From the NCBI GenBank assembly GCA_913056235.1, contig CAJXMW010000002.1, positions 496,001 to 560,000 of the forward strand: 64,000 bases of DNA, in the 5' to 3' direction. Shown here piece after piece: positions 55,064 through 63,523 of the stretch. The position numbers were made by a program, and so were the translations under genes. Position 1 is the first letter of the stretch. The number at the start of each line of letters is the position of its first letter. The DNA is from an uncultured Fodinibius sp. Its GTDB lineage: Bacteria > Bacteroidota > Rhodothermia > Balneolales > Balneolaceae. The notes beneath the pieces were generated by a model. It did not search any database, had not been told where the DNA came from, and was given only the letters and a program-made list of their open reading frames with translations.

Positions 55064-55735
55064 CTACCCCTCAACTGTAGGCACGCCTTCATCATCTTGG
55101 AGCCACTCGTTCCATGATTGTTTCAGCGCCTTCAGAAATACCTCTGTTTCCCGGGCACCCGAAATAGCATATTTGCGATGAAAAAGGAAGAACGGCACTC
55201 CGCGAACCTCCATGCTCTGGGCAATCTGGATATCGTGTTTCACCTGGTTGGCGTATTCATCGCTGGTCAAAGCTTCTTTGGCTTGATCTGTGTCCAATCC
55301 AATATCGGAAGCCAGGGATACCAGCGTCTCATGATCAGCGATATTTTTGCCGTCGGTAAAGTAGGCGCGAAACAGTGCTTCCTCCATGTTGTCACCTTTG
55401 CCTTGCGTTTTCGCAAACTGGACCAACCGGTGCGCATCAAAGGAGTTGGCCACCACCGCCTGATCCATATTGTATTCCAGTCCTACTTCTTCGGCCATAT
55501 TGGTGACGCGCTGGTTCATCTGCCGGGCCTGTTCCGGCGACCAGCCCTTGGTATCGGCCAAGTACTCGTTGATATTCAGGTCAGGATCGGTTTCCATGTC
55601 GGGATTGAGCTGGAAGCTCTTCCACTGAATATCCAGCTCATCAGCGTATTCAAATTCTTCAAGTGCTTGCTCAAAGCGCCGCTTGCCGATATAGCAGAAC
55701 GGGCACATTACATCGGACCAGATTTCTACTTTCAT
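55064..55735 (-). CDS. DsbA-family oxidoreductase, FrnE-like
   Basis: Thioredoxin-fold 2-hydroxychromene-2-carboxylate/FrnE-type protein. From ATG 55735 it starts MKVEIWSDVMCPFCYIGKRR with the CPFC active-site pair (Cys11, Cys14), then WKSFQLNPD, and near the end VRGVPFFLFHRKYAISGARE containing the cis-Pro motif. Length 223 aa fits cytosolic FrnE-like proteins implicated in disulfide chemistry and oxidative stress. The frame is open ten codons further upstream, but those residues do not match the family. Isolated gene. Confidence 0.9.
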   Translation of the reverse strand: MKVEIWSDVMCPFCYIGKRRFEQALEEFEYADELDIQWKSFQLNPDMETDPDLNINEYLADTKGWSPEQARQMNQRVTNMAEEVGLEYNMDQAVVANSFDAHRLVQFAKTQGKGDNMEEALFRAYFTDGKNIADHETLVSLASDIGLDTDQAKEALTSDEYANQVKHDIQIAQSMEVRGVPFFLFHRKYAISGARETEVFLKALKQSWNEWLQDDEGVPTVEG

Positions 55736-55793
55736 GAGAAATAATTTCTTGGCATTAAATTTCACTCACTAAACAAAATGACAGCAAAAAGAT

Positions 55794-56723
55794 TCATTCT
55801 TGGTTTGGCAGTTGCCAGATATCCACCCGGTTAAGTGCGATGTATGGCACGGCTACCCGATTTCGTTTGGTATCAATGCCCATATCGGCAGGGTTGCCGG
55901 GTACGCGCAGGAAAATTTTCCCCGATCCATTCTTGATCAGCTGCAGTGTTGAATCGGCCTGGCTGGTAACGATAAAGCTATTCTGACTAATTGGCTCGAT
56001 GCCATCATAATCTCCGCCGAGGCCCGTGCCGGCACTGTCGAGCTTGTTGTTGGCCGGATGCCATGTTAAAAATGTCTGCCCGTCGCCCCAGGCAGCCATC
56101 ACCAGTCGCTGGTTGGCCTTATCAAGCATGATGCCGTTGTTGACATGCGAAAGCGAATCAACGGCGATTGAAACATTGTTGCCCGACATCCGGTAGAGCA
56201 GGGGCTTGCCACTGTCGGTCACATAAAGGTGATTATCCGGACCGATGGCTACATCATTCAAAAATCCCGGCTCAAAATCCGTAAAATCAGTGAAGGAGAT
56301 ATGCGCACCGGAATGGCGATTGAAGCCGTGAATGCCTTTCTGGTCGGCAACGAAAAGTGTATCGCCGCTGATCGTCATGCCACGCGGGCCATGCATCGGA
56401 TGCGCACTAGTGCCGGTCATAAACTTCAGCGAATCAATAGTGCCATCTGGTTGTGCCCGGCTGATAAATCCATTGGAATCGGCCGCCGCATCCCCATTAA
56501 AGTTGGAGATAAAATATACGTCCTGTTTGGGATCATACTGCACGGATTCGGGTCCCTTGAGTCCACCCTGAATGGTGAGAACCCGATCCGTGCTGTCTTG
56601 TACCATATCCCAGCTTAGGTTTGTGGCGGGGGATTCATCGCCAGAACGACATCCCACAGACAAGAAAACGACAACAATGGATGCAAATAATAGTCGGAAT
56701 GGAGATTGTGAACTCATTATCAA
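55794..56723 (-). CDS. SMP-30/NHL-type beta-propeller lipoprotein
   Basis: 309 residues. Signal peptide with lipobox FLSVGC (Cys25), then a six-bladed-propeller sequence of the SMP-30/gluconolactonase or NHL kind: GPESVQYDPKQDVYFISNF, GPRGMTISGDTLFVADQKG, FLNDVAIGPDNHLYVTDSG, and VNNGIMLDKANQRLVMAAW. It is probably anchored at the outer or inner membrane facing the periplasm. Catalytic ligands of true lactonases are not evident to me, so a binding or scaffold role is equally possible. Isolated gene. Confidence 0.8.
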   Translation of the reverse strand: MIMSSQSPFRLLFASIVVVFLSVGCRSGDESPATNLSWDMVQDSTDRVLTIQGGLKGPESVQYDPKQDVYFISNFNGDAAADSNGFISRAQPDGTIDSLKFMTGTSAHPMHGPRGMTISGDTLFVADQKGIHGFNRHSGAHISFTDFTDFEPGFLNDVAIGPDNHLYVTDSGKPLLYRMSGNNVSIAVDSLSHVNNGIMLDKANQRLVMAAWGDGQTFLTWHPANNKLDSAGTGLGGDYDGIEPISQNSFIVTSQADSTLQLIKNGSGKIFLRVPGNPADMGIDTKRNRVAVPYIALNRVDIWQLPNQE

Positions 56724-56853
56724 TCTATTGATTTGAAGGTTATGAACACCGCTAAATAAACTATTTTAGCAGAAGGACCAAAATTGCCCCATACGGTAAA
56801 CGATGCTGGTTCAGGTAGTCAAAGAGCTGTTCATTTTTGGGAGAAAGAATATC

Positions 56854-57345
56854 TTATTTGCCTTCGGTCAGCAAATCTTCAATATCCAGCGGACGTGTGT
56901 ACATGTTGATCGAGCCATCCTCGTGGTGCGGCCACTGCTCTTTGGGGCGATCCCAGTAGAGCTCCACGCCGTTATTGTCCGGATCATCCAGGTACAAGGC
57001 CTCTGAGACGCCGTGGTCACTGGTGCCGGTCAACGGGTACTCTTCATCCAGAAGCCGCTGCAGAATTTCAGCCAGGTCTTTGCGGTCAGGATAGCGGATG
57101 GCCGTATGAAACAGGCCTGCGCTGTTTTTAGGTGCCGGCGGGCCGTCCTTGCTGTGCCAGGTATTGAGACCGATATGGTGATGATATCCACCGGCCGAAA
57201 TGAAGGCCGCTCCATCGCCGTAGGTAGTGGTAATCTCAAAGCCCAGCAGTCCGCAGTAGAAATCCAGAGACCGTTGCAGATCAGAAACTTTCAAGTGTAC
57301 GTGACCGATGCTCGTCTGGGATGGTACGGTATAATCTTCTGACAT
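56854..57345 (-). CDS. VOC-family (glyoxalase/dioxygenase-like) protein
   Basis: 163 residues from ATG 57345. Two beta-alpha-beta-beta-beta modules: the first with IGHVHLKVSDLQRSLDFYCG, LLGFEITTTYGDGAAF and HHHIGLNTW, the second with GLFHTAIRYPDRKDL and LDDPDNNGVELYWDRP. Candidate metal ligands are His in HVHLKV, His in GLFHTA and Glu in GVELYW, the extradiol dioxygenase pattern (catechol 2,3-dioxygenase-like YfiE group). The frame is open upstream but the extra residues are not family-like. It may share a transcript with the zinc-ribbon gene 14 bases upstream. Substrate unknown. Confidence 0.85.
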   Translation of the reverse strand: MSEDYTVPSQTSIGHVHLKVSDLQRSLDFYCGLLGFEITTTYGDGAAFISAGGYHHHIGLNTWHSKDGPPAPKNSAGLFHTAIRYPDRKDLAEILQRLLDEEYPLTGTSDHGVSEALYLDDPDNNGVELYWDRPKEQWPHHEDGSINMYTRPLDIEDLLTEGK

Positions 57346-57359
57346 AGCGTATGGGTTAC

Positions 57360-57569
57360 TTAATTTCCAAAGAAATCCAACACATTTTCCAGGGTGCTGG
57401 AATCTGTTTTGTACATCTCCGTGTAATGGCACTGGGTGCAGGTGATGGTGGTAAACTTCTGGTTTTGGATGTTGAAGAATTTGGAGAAAAAACCGCCGGT
57501 GCCGGAAACCTGACCTGTTTCAAATTGACGGTTGCTACACTTGGGACACTTCCAGTTGCGATGTTGCAT
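57360..57569 (-). CDS. COG3478-type zinc-ribbon protein
   Basis: 69-residue protein with two CxxC knuckles, CPKC at 8-11 and CTQC at 44-47, and the middle segment GGFFSKFFNIQNQKFTTIT, typical of the small 'nucleic-acid-binding protein containing a Zn-ribbon' family. Function is unknown. It begins 14 bases upstream of the VOC gene and could be read with it. Confidence 0.85.
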   Translation of the reverse strand: MQHRNWKCPKCSNRQFETGQVSGTGGFFSKFFNIQNQKFTTITCTQCHYTEMYKTDSSTLENVLDFFGN

Positions 57570-57680
57570 GGATTAATGGGTTTATTCGAATGTTGGTTAC
57601 CAGCTCATATTAGATATTGGGAGCCGGAAATCAAAGGATTGGAAAAGGTGAGCAAAGATGAAACGGCAGAAGGGAGTGTT

Positions 57681-57773
57681 GCCCACAGATGAACCAGTGG
57701 GCTAAATCTTATTTAAAGTCCGTTTAAACGGACTTGATTCCTAGTTTAGCCTGATGATTCATCGTCAGGCTAA
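57681..57773. repeat. Composite REP-like element with three inverted repeats
   Basis: Three hairpins follow one another. First GCCCAC (57681-57686) with GTGGGC (57697-57702). Second a perfect 20-base palindrome at 57716-57735 (AAGTCCGTTT/AAACGGACTT). Third the 29-base unit TTTAGCCTGATGA...TCGTCAGGCTAA at 57745-57773, nearly identical to the copy at 55032-55060. Such a mosaic of palindromes is typical of REP/BIME elements that are spread by RAYT transposases; no transposase gene is present here. Confidence 0.7.
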
Positions 57774-57819
57774 TATTGGCAATAATACTTAACATGCAGG
57801 CCAGATTGATAGTCCCGCT

Positions 57820-57840
57820 GGACGGATTGACAATCCGTCC
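57820..57840. repeat. Perfect inverted repeat
   Basis: GGACGGATTG, one A, CAATCCGTCC: ten-base perfect arms around a single base. It belongs to the same repeat cluster, 46 bases after the composite element. No T-run follows, so it is not a simple terminator. Confidence 0.65.
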
Positions 57841-58124
57841 TACAATGGTCTAAAGCATATTTCGATTCGCAGTACTGTACAGAGCAAGTACTACGCGGAG
57901 TGACTGCTCTGTGCTATGTAGTTGGAGTGCATAATGCAAAGGGAGCTTATAACTTTGGAATAGACTTCGCCCCGAACTAAGTGGTCGCTTGGCGATTCTA
58001 TCATAAAGAATTGGCTGCTGGTTAAAACTGGTTCTAGCCTGACACATGAACTACGTTTTGGTAATGGGAGAAAAATTTATTTACAATTCAGAAATTAAAA
58101 AATAAACATCAAGATTGTCTTTTT

Positions 58125-60041
58125 ATGAAACTCAAAAAAGTAACCATCGAAAATTTTCGGTCAATTAAAGAGCAAACTATAGAAATTGATGACTATAATT
58201 GTTTGGTGGGTCCCAATGGAGCAGGTAAGTCAACGGTATTAAATGCCTTGAATGTATTCTTCAGAAACAATAAAGAAGCAAATACGGATATTTCTACTTT
58301 AACTGAGGAGGATTTTCACTACAAAAACACAGATGAACCTATCCGTATTTATTTAGAGTTCACAGATCTTTCAGAGGAAGCGAAGCAAGATTTTAAAGCT
58401 TATTATAGAAACGAAAGTCTGCATATTTATGCTGAAGCGTTATGGAATGAAAACTCTCAAAAGGCAAAGATTAAACATTATGGCCAGCGCGAAGTCATTG
58501 ATGATTTTGCTATTTACTTTAGAAAAGATAAGAATGATGCCTATGCCAGTGAGCTGAAAGAAACTTATCAGAATATTAGATCTGAGTATAGTAACCTTCC
58601 AGATGTATCAGTGAAAGCTGATATGAAAAATGCTTTAAGAGAGTATGAGGAAACTCATCCAGAGCAGTGTTCCTTGAAACCGAGCGAAGATCAGTTCTAT
58701 GGAGTCTCAAGAGGAGCAAACAAGCTAGAAAAATATGTGCAGTGGGTATATGTTCCAGCAGTTAAAGATCCTTCATCTGAAGAGGAAGAAGCGAGTAAAA
58801 CTGCGCTAGGCCAATTACTGGATAGGACTATTAGGGAAAAAGTTGATTTTGAAGATCCAATCCAAGAATTAAAAAATGAACTAGCTCAAAAGTACCAGGA
58901 TTTATTAGATGAAGAGTCAGATGTTTTAGAGGATATTTCAAATTCTTTAGAGCAAAGGTTACATGATTGGGCACATGCAGGGACAAAATTAGAGTTAGGA
59001 TGGCACTATGATTCAGATAAATCTGTCAGGATTAAAGAACCCAATGCGAAGGTTCGCCTTGGGGAAGATAATTTTGTGGGTGAAATTGCAAGATCAGGTC
59101 ACGGTCTGCAAAGGTCATTTATAATATCATTATTACAGGAACTGGCTGAAGGAAAAGAGGATGAGTCACCAACACTTTTGTTAGGTTTTGAAGAACCTGA
59201 ACTTTACCAACATCCTCCGCAAGCTAGACATATTCAAAATGTATTAGAGGGTTTATCTAAATCCAATTCACAAATATTGTTGACTACTCATAGTCCTTAT
59301 TTTGTGTCAAGTAAAGGTTTTGAGAATATTCGGCGCTTTTCAAAAAATAATGGGGAGGGCACAGAGATTAAATCAAGTTCAATTCAAAAGATAAACGAAC
59401 TGATTGCTAATTCATTAGGTGATGATCCACGTACCAACACCTCATTTATGGCTGCTATGGAACAGATTATGCAACCATCTCAAAATGAATTATTCTTTTC
59501 AAAGGTTGCAATTTTAGTAGAAGGCCAAGAAGATGTAGCTTATTTGACGGCTGAATTATTAAAGAAAGACTTATGGAAAAAATTTAGGAAGCTAGGCTGT
59601 CATTTTGTGATAGGTGCAGGTAAAAGTAAAATGAGTAGGCCTTTAGCAATCGCAAAAGAATTAGAAATACCAATATTTTTAATGTTTGATGCAGATACGG
59701 ATAAAAAGGGAAATCAGAAAAAAGATAACAGATGTTTGTTAGGTATTTCTGAAAACGATTCTATAAATCCACTACCCGAAGAAAATATATTTGAGAATAA
59801 CGTTATTGTATGGCGTACGAATATTGGAGATGAGGTTAAAATGGAATATGGCTCAAAAGATAAATGGAACCAATATTACGATAGCATAAAGCAGGAAAGA
59901 GCTATTGAGGATATTACCAAAAAGAATTGGTATCGTATATCAACTATGTTAGAGGAATTATCCGATGAAGGATGGAATTCAGAATTATTAAATAAATCTG
60001 TTAATAGTATTCTCGAATTTGCTGAAGGAGTTAATTCATAA
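58125..60041 (+). CDS. OLD-family ATP-dependent endonuclease
   Basis: 638-residue protein with an SMC-like ABC ATPase half and a TOPRIM nuclease half. Walker A GPNGAGKST at 29-37 after MKLKKVTIENFRSIKEQ; Walker B LLLGFEEPELYQHP near 350-363; H-loop LLTTHSPYF; TOPRIM acidic site ILVEGQED near 463-470 and DAD at 522-524. OLD proteins act as nucleases in phage exclusion; the class paired with a UvrD helicase is Gabija GajA, but no helicase gene is here, so it is a solitary OLD. Base composition is markedly more AT-rich than rmuC and other neighbours, and REP-like repeats lie upstream: probably acquired. rmuC follows after 170 bases. Confidence 0.9.
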   Translation: MKLKKVTIENFRSIKEQTIEIDDYNCLVGPNGAGKSTVLNALNVFFRNNKEANTDISTLTEEDFHYKNTDEPIRIYLEFTDLSEEAKQDFKAYYRNESLHIYAEALWNENSQKAKIKHYGQREVIDDFAIYFRKDKNDAYASELKETYQNIRSEYSNLPDVSVKADMKNALREYEETHPEQCSLKPSEDQFYGVSRGANKLEKYVQWVYVPAVKDPSSEEEEASKTALGQLLDRTIREKVDFEDPIQELKNELAQKYQDLLDEESDVLEDISNSLEQRLHDWAHAGTKLELGWHYDSDKSVRIKEPNAKVRLGEDNFVGEIARSGHGLQRSFIISLLQELAEGKEDESPTLLLGFEEPELYQHPPQARHIQNVLEGLSKSNSQILLTTHSPYFVSSKGFENIRRFSKNNGEGTEIKSSSIQKINELIANSLGDDPRTNTSFMAAMEQIMQPSQNELFFSKVAILVEGQEDVAYLTAELLKKDLWKKFRKLGCHFVIGAGKSKMSRPLAIAKELEIPIFLMFDADTDKKGNQKKDNRCLLGISENDSINPLPEENIFENNVIVWRTNIGDEVKMEYGSKDKWNQYYDSIKQERAIEDITKKNWYRISTMLEELSDEGWNSELLNKSVNSILEFAEGVNS

Positions 60042-60211
60042 ATGTAATGGCAGAGGATGACACCATCTGTCACCCATCTCCATTATCTTACCGCCACACT
60101 GGAAACTGGCTGGCCGAACCGTGATATTGCTACCTAAGGCGAAAGCTTCGCGGAGTAGAGCTCAGATCCGAACTAACCTTCAACTTTTAACCTCTAACCT
60201 ACAACACCCAG

Positions 60212-61618
60212 ATGGAATTGATTTCAATCTTGTTTATAGTCATTGGCGTTATCCTTGGCTACGCCATCGCTCATTTCAAGTATAAAAGCAGTCAGGCACT
60301 TAGCAAAGAGGAAGCCGACGCATTGGAGGCCGAACGTGAGCAGGCGATGCAGACTATCTCACGGCTGGAGGAGCGCAACGAAAATCTGTCCCAGCAGCTT
60401 GAGGATGCCGAGGCCGAGGAGAAAGAAGCCACTCGTCACGCTAATGAGGCCGAGAAGCAGCTGGCCGAACTCAATGCCGACTACCGCAATCTGAAGGAGC
60501 GGCTCAGCGAGCAGAAAGAGGAGATGCAGAACCTACAGGAAAAGTTCAAGGACGAGTTTGAGAACCTGGCCAACAAGATCCTGGAGGAGAAGTCCCAGAA
60601 GTTTACCGAGCAGAACAAGGAAAAGCTGGATCAGCTGCTGAAGCCCCTCGGTGAAAAGATGGAGGAATTTAAGAAGAAGGTCGAGGAGACCCACAAAGAA
60701 GATATCGAGGGACGCAGCTCACTGAAACAGCACCTGGAGCATCTGAAAGAGATGAACCAGCAGATGGCCAAGGAGGCGAAGGATCTGACCAAAGCACTGA
60801 AGGGCGAATCCAAGACGCAGGGCAGCTGGGGCGAAGTGATCCTGCAGCGTATCCTCGAGAAGTCGGGGCTTACCAAGGGACGCGAATACGAAATTCAGGA
60901 AAGTCACACTACCGACGAAGGACGGCGCCTGCAACCGGATGTGGTGGTCCACCTGCCGGACGAGAAGCGTTTGGTGATCGATTCCAAAGTTTCGCTGACG
61001 GCCTACGAGCGAATGACCTCGGCCGAGGACGAAGACGAGCGGGAAAGCGCGCTCAAGCAGCACGTGGCATCTTTGCGAAGTCATGTGAAGGGGCTCAGCA
61101 GCAAAAATTACGAGCAGCTTTACGGCGGCAACAGTCCCGATTTCGTGCTGATGTTTGTGCCTATTGAATCGGCCTTTGGCGTGGCGTTGCAGCAGGACAC
61201 GAGTCTCTACTATGACGCTTTCGACAAGAATATCGTGATTGTGAGTCCTTCTACGCTGCTGGCTACGCTGGCCACCATCGACAGTGTCTGGAAGCAGGAG
61301 TATCAGAGTAAAAATGCGCAGGAGATCGCCGAGCGCGGCGGTGCACTGTATGACAAGTTTGTACTGTTTGTGGAGAGCATGCAGGATATCGGCCAGCGTA
61401 TCCGTCAGACCCAGGAAAGCTACGACGAGGCGATGGGACGCCTTTCCGAAGGGCGCGGTAATGTAATCCGTCAGGTGGAGATGCTGCGGGAACTGGGCGC
61501 CAAATCCAGCAAGAATATGCCGGCCGAATTAGCCGACCAGCATGAGCTGAGCGATGGGGAGGAGCAGGCCGCTGACGGTGACGAGGAGGAATCGCCGGAG
61601 TTTGAGTTTAACGATTAA
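60212..61618 (+). CDS. rmuC: DNA recombination protein RmuC
   Basis: 468 residues: an N-terminal membrane helix (about 3-20), a long coiled coil to about 180, then the restriction-endonuclease-like RmuC domain: QGSWGEVILQRILEKSGL, RLQPDVVVHLPDEKRLVIDSK with the nuclease-fold acidic/Lys core, and IVSPSTLLATLATIDSVWKQE. RmuC limits inversion at short repeats in E. coli; its molecular action is not known. It has higher GC than the OLD gene before it. Acidic C-terminal tail. Co-transcription with the OLD gene is possible but the 170-base gap with a small stem argues for its own start. Confidence 0.93.
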   Translation: MELISILFIVIGVILGYAIAHFKYKSSQALSKEEADALEAEREQAMQTISRLEERNENLSQQLEDAEAEEKEATRHANEAEKQLAELNADYRNLKERLSEQKEEMQNLQEKFKDEFENLANKILEEKSQKFTEQNKEKLDQLLKPLGEKMEEFKKKVEETHKEDIEGRSSLKQHLEHLKEMNQQMAKEAKDLTKALKGESKTQGSWGEVILQRILEKSGLTKGREYEIQESHTTDEGRRLQPDVVVHLPDEKRLVIDSKVSLTAYERMTSAEDEDERESALKQHVASLRSHVKGLSSKNYEQLYGGNSPDFVLMFVPIESAFGVALQQDTSLYYDAFDKNIVIVSPSTLLATLATIDSVWKQEYQSKNAQEIAERGGALYDKFVLFVESMQDIGQRIRQTQESYDEAMGRLSEGRGNVIRQVEMLRELGAKSSKNMPAELADQHELSDGEEQAADGDEEESPEFEFND

Positions 61619-61635
61619 GGTTGATCCCATCTTAT

Positions 61636-61719
61636 TCTTCCCCTACAGGTTGGGGAAGAGACTCGTCAACTAAGTTTAGGAATAAAAAGGAGTCCCTCTC
61701 CCTAATTTTTAGGGAGAGG
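61636..61719. repeat. Two inverted repeats after rmuC
   Basis: TCTTCCCC (61636-61643) pairs with GGGGAAGA (61652-61659). Then CCTCTCCCTAA (61695-61705) pairs with TTAGGGAGAGG (61709-61719) around a TTT loop. The C/G-rich wording of the second resembles interspersed hairpins common in Bacteroidota intergenic DNA. They could serve as a terminator for rmuC, but there is no T-run. Confidence 0.55.
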
Positions 61720-61850
61720 ACAGGAGAGGGTCAAATAAAGAAAACAAAAGAGGGACAAAAATTAGGTGGCAGGAGATATCCGTAAATAGGAGAAGCCAAA
61801 ACCGATTTAATAATTTTATTTATCCCAAAAGCTTTTCATATTCCCGCCTT

Positions 61851-62447
61851 ATGAAAAAATGCAGCCCTTATCTTATTTGCCTTCTTTTTTTATTTGGATC
61901 AACAAGTATCACATTTAGCCAAGATGTAACTATTAATCGCTCAAGAGGTGGTGAAAACCTGAAGAGCGCGTCCAAAGCGCGGAGTATTGCCCTTACCAAT
62001 ACGGCATTGTCCATTGGTACAGGTATTGGGATGGTCGCCCTCTTCGAGAATAATACCGCTAAGACCATTGGTGGTATCTTGGGAGCATATGGCGTAATAA
62101 TTGGACCATCGACCGGAAATTTTTATGCCAATGATTATCCACGGGGATTTGCCGGTGCCGGTGTCCGGGTTATCGGGGCCTTTCTCATGGCCGACGGCAC
62201 CAGTGAACTATTTGGACGCGAATTTGCCGATGCGCTGGGCGTCGATGATCAAGAGGTTTCGCTAACGGATACTAAAATACTGATAGGCGAAGCGTTGATT
62301 TTAGGGAGCATGATCTACAATATTCTCAGCGTAGATAAGTCGGTGGCGGAATACAATAATAGCTCGCGGCGATTTGCCATTAATGTAAAATCAACAGTCA
62401 TCAATGATAAGGTGGCGCCGGTGTTAACGGCTAATATCAATTTTTGA
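61851..62447 (+). CDS. Secreted hypothetical protein
   Basis: 198 residues with a signal peptide (about 1-23, …STSITFS). The mature part contains several hydrophobic glycine-rich segments, e.g. NTALSIGTGIGMVALF, TIGGILGAYGVIIGPS and GAGVRVIGAFLMADG, which could be membrane strands or helices, and ends in Phe (ANINF). No family recognised; a small outer-membrane protein is conceivable. It stands alone between rmuC and the convergent anti-sigma-like gene. Confidence 0.65.
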   Translation: MKKCSPYLICLLFLFGSTSITFSQDVTINRSRGGENLKSASKARSIALTNTALSIGTGIGMVALFENNTAKTIGGILGAYGVIIGPSTGNFYANDYPRGFAGAGVRVIGAFLMADGTSELFGREFADALGVDDQEVSLTDTKILIGEALILGSMIYNILSVDKSVAEYNNSSRRFAINVKSTVINDKVAPVLTANINF

Positions 62448-62484
62448 GGATAATTCAGAGAGGTGGAGAAACGAGTGCAGGTGG

Positions 62485-63399
62485 CTACTGCTGCTCCGGA
62501 TTATACTTGAGTGGCTTCACCAAGGAGGCCAGGGTGTTACCATTGTGATTTGATATGGCCGCATACCATACATCATCCCATTTCCAGGATACCACATGCT
62601 TGCCGTTGACATTGCGAATGTAAAAATCTTCCGGCTTGTTGCACTTTTTAACGGCCTCTTTGTACCGGTCGAGATGCCCAAATTCTTTGAGTTTGTCCAG
62701 TTTAAAGGCAAAAATGTAGATGTACTGGCTTTGATCTGGCAGGAAGTACTCTAACATCGGCGCTTTATAATTGGGTACAAACTCCCCGTAAACGACGCCC
62801 TTGAATTCAGCATTTTCCAACGCAGGGATGGTGATCGGCATATCATAATTCCGGGCCAATTGTATTTCGGCCGAACTCATGTTGGCCGTTGAGATTGTTG
62901 GCGGTACAAACTGTCCCTTGTGTTGTTTGAAATGCTCATAAGCATATTCTTCAATATTATAAACGGTCTGATATTCAGCCGGCTGATCGTAGAAATTAAA
63001 AAATCCCCAGAAAGCAGCGGCAATTAACAGGGTAGCAGCTATAGAAAAAGCAAAGTGACGAAATGAGCTCGACTCTTGGGTATTGCTGTGGTCGGGATTT
63101 TGCTCAGCAGGACCACCGCCGGCCAGGTCGTAGATAGGCACATCCATATTTTGTAGCGAAGCTTCTTGCTGACCGATCGTTTTCACATACTGACGAAGAG
63201 AGTCCGGGGCTTTGGCGCATGGACAGCGTGACTCAACAAGTGCTTTAATTTTTTTGATGGATTCGTATTCCTTCCGCACCTCTGGGTTCTGTGCGATAAA
63301 ATCCATGAAAGCCTTGCGTTCGTCAGCAGTCGCTTCACCATCAACGATAGGGGCGATCAGCTCAAACGCTTCGTCTTTCGTTAGCTCATTCTTACCCAT
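62485..63399 (-). CDS. Anti-sigma-factor-like membrane protein
   Basis: 304 residues. A helical N-terminal domain with LIAPIVDGEATADERKAFMD and ESRCPCAKAPDSLRQYV recalls zinc-binding anti-sigma domains, although the usual HxxxCxxC is reduced to a CPC pair. One membrane helix lies at about 113-130 (FAFSIAATLLIAAAFWGFF), followed by a 170-residue extracytoplasmic domain. Such proteins hold an ECF sigma factor at the membrane, but no sigma gene precedes it, so the partner, if any, is elsewhere. The 124-base gap upstream holds nothing else. Confidence 0.65.
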   Translation of the reverse strand: MGKNELTKDEAFELIAPIVDGEATADERKAFMDFIAQNPEVRKEYESIKKIKALVESRCPCAKAPDSLRQYVKTIGQQEASLQNMDVPIYDLAGGGPAEQNPDHSNTQESSSFRHFAFSIAATLLIAAAFWGFFNFYDQPAEYQTVYNIEEYAYEHFKQHKGQFVPPTISTANMSSAEIQLARNYDMPITIPALENAEFKGVVYGEFVPNYKAPMLEYFLPDQSQYIYIFAFKLDKLKEFGHLDRYKEAVKKCNKPEDFYIRNVNGKHVVSWKWDDVWYAAISNHNGNTLASLVKPLKYNPEQQ

Positions 63400-63523
63400 A
63401 ATATTTTTTTGCTCATCTGCTAGATGTTTGCGAATGGATGTAGTTCTTACTCATCACTTCAACATAGTCCCCTATAGCAGTGTTCCAATCCTTAAACTTA
63501 ATTTTCTGCTCCACTCTACAAAT

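Larger units (their letters stand above)
57570..58124. other. Intergenic region with clustered inverted repeats
   Basis: 555 bases without a gene, between the zinc-ribbon gene and the AT-rich nuclease gene. Four inverted repeats are packed in 57681-57840 (listed separately). From 57845 to 58080 there is more potential secondary structure (AGAGCA.../TGCTCT) but no coding sequence. No promoter could be placed for the nuclease gene. Confidence 0.6.

Noticed and set aside
55118-55744. Antisense open frame of 208 codons over the FrnE-like gene
   Set aside because: The minus-strand protein has the CPFC motif and clear family match; the antisense product has none.
57681-57840. CRISPR array
   Set aside because: The repeats are palindromes of different sequence, not equally spaced direct repeats; no cas gene is near.
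58125-60041. Gabija defence system (GajA with GajB)
   Set aside because: The OLD-like gene is present but no UvrD-type helicase gene follows; the next gene is rmuC.
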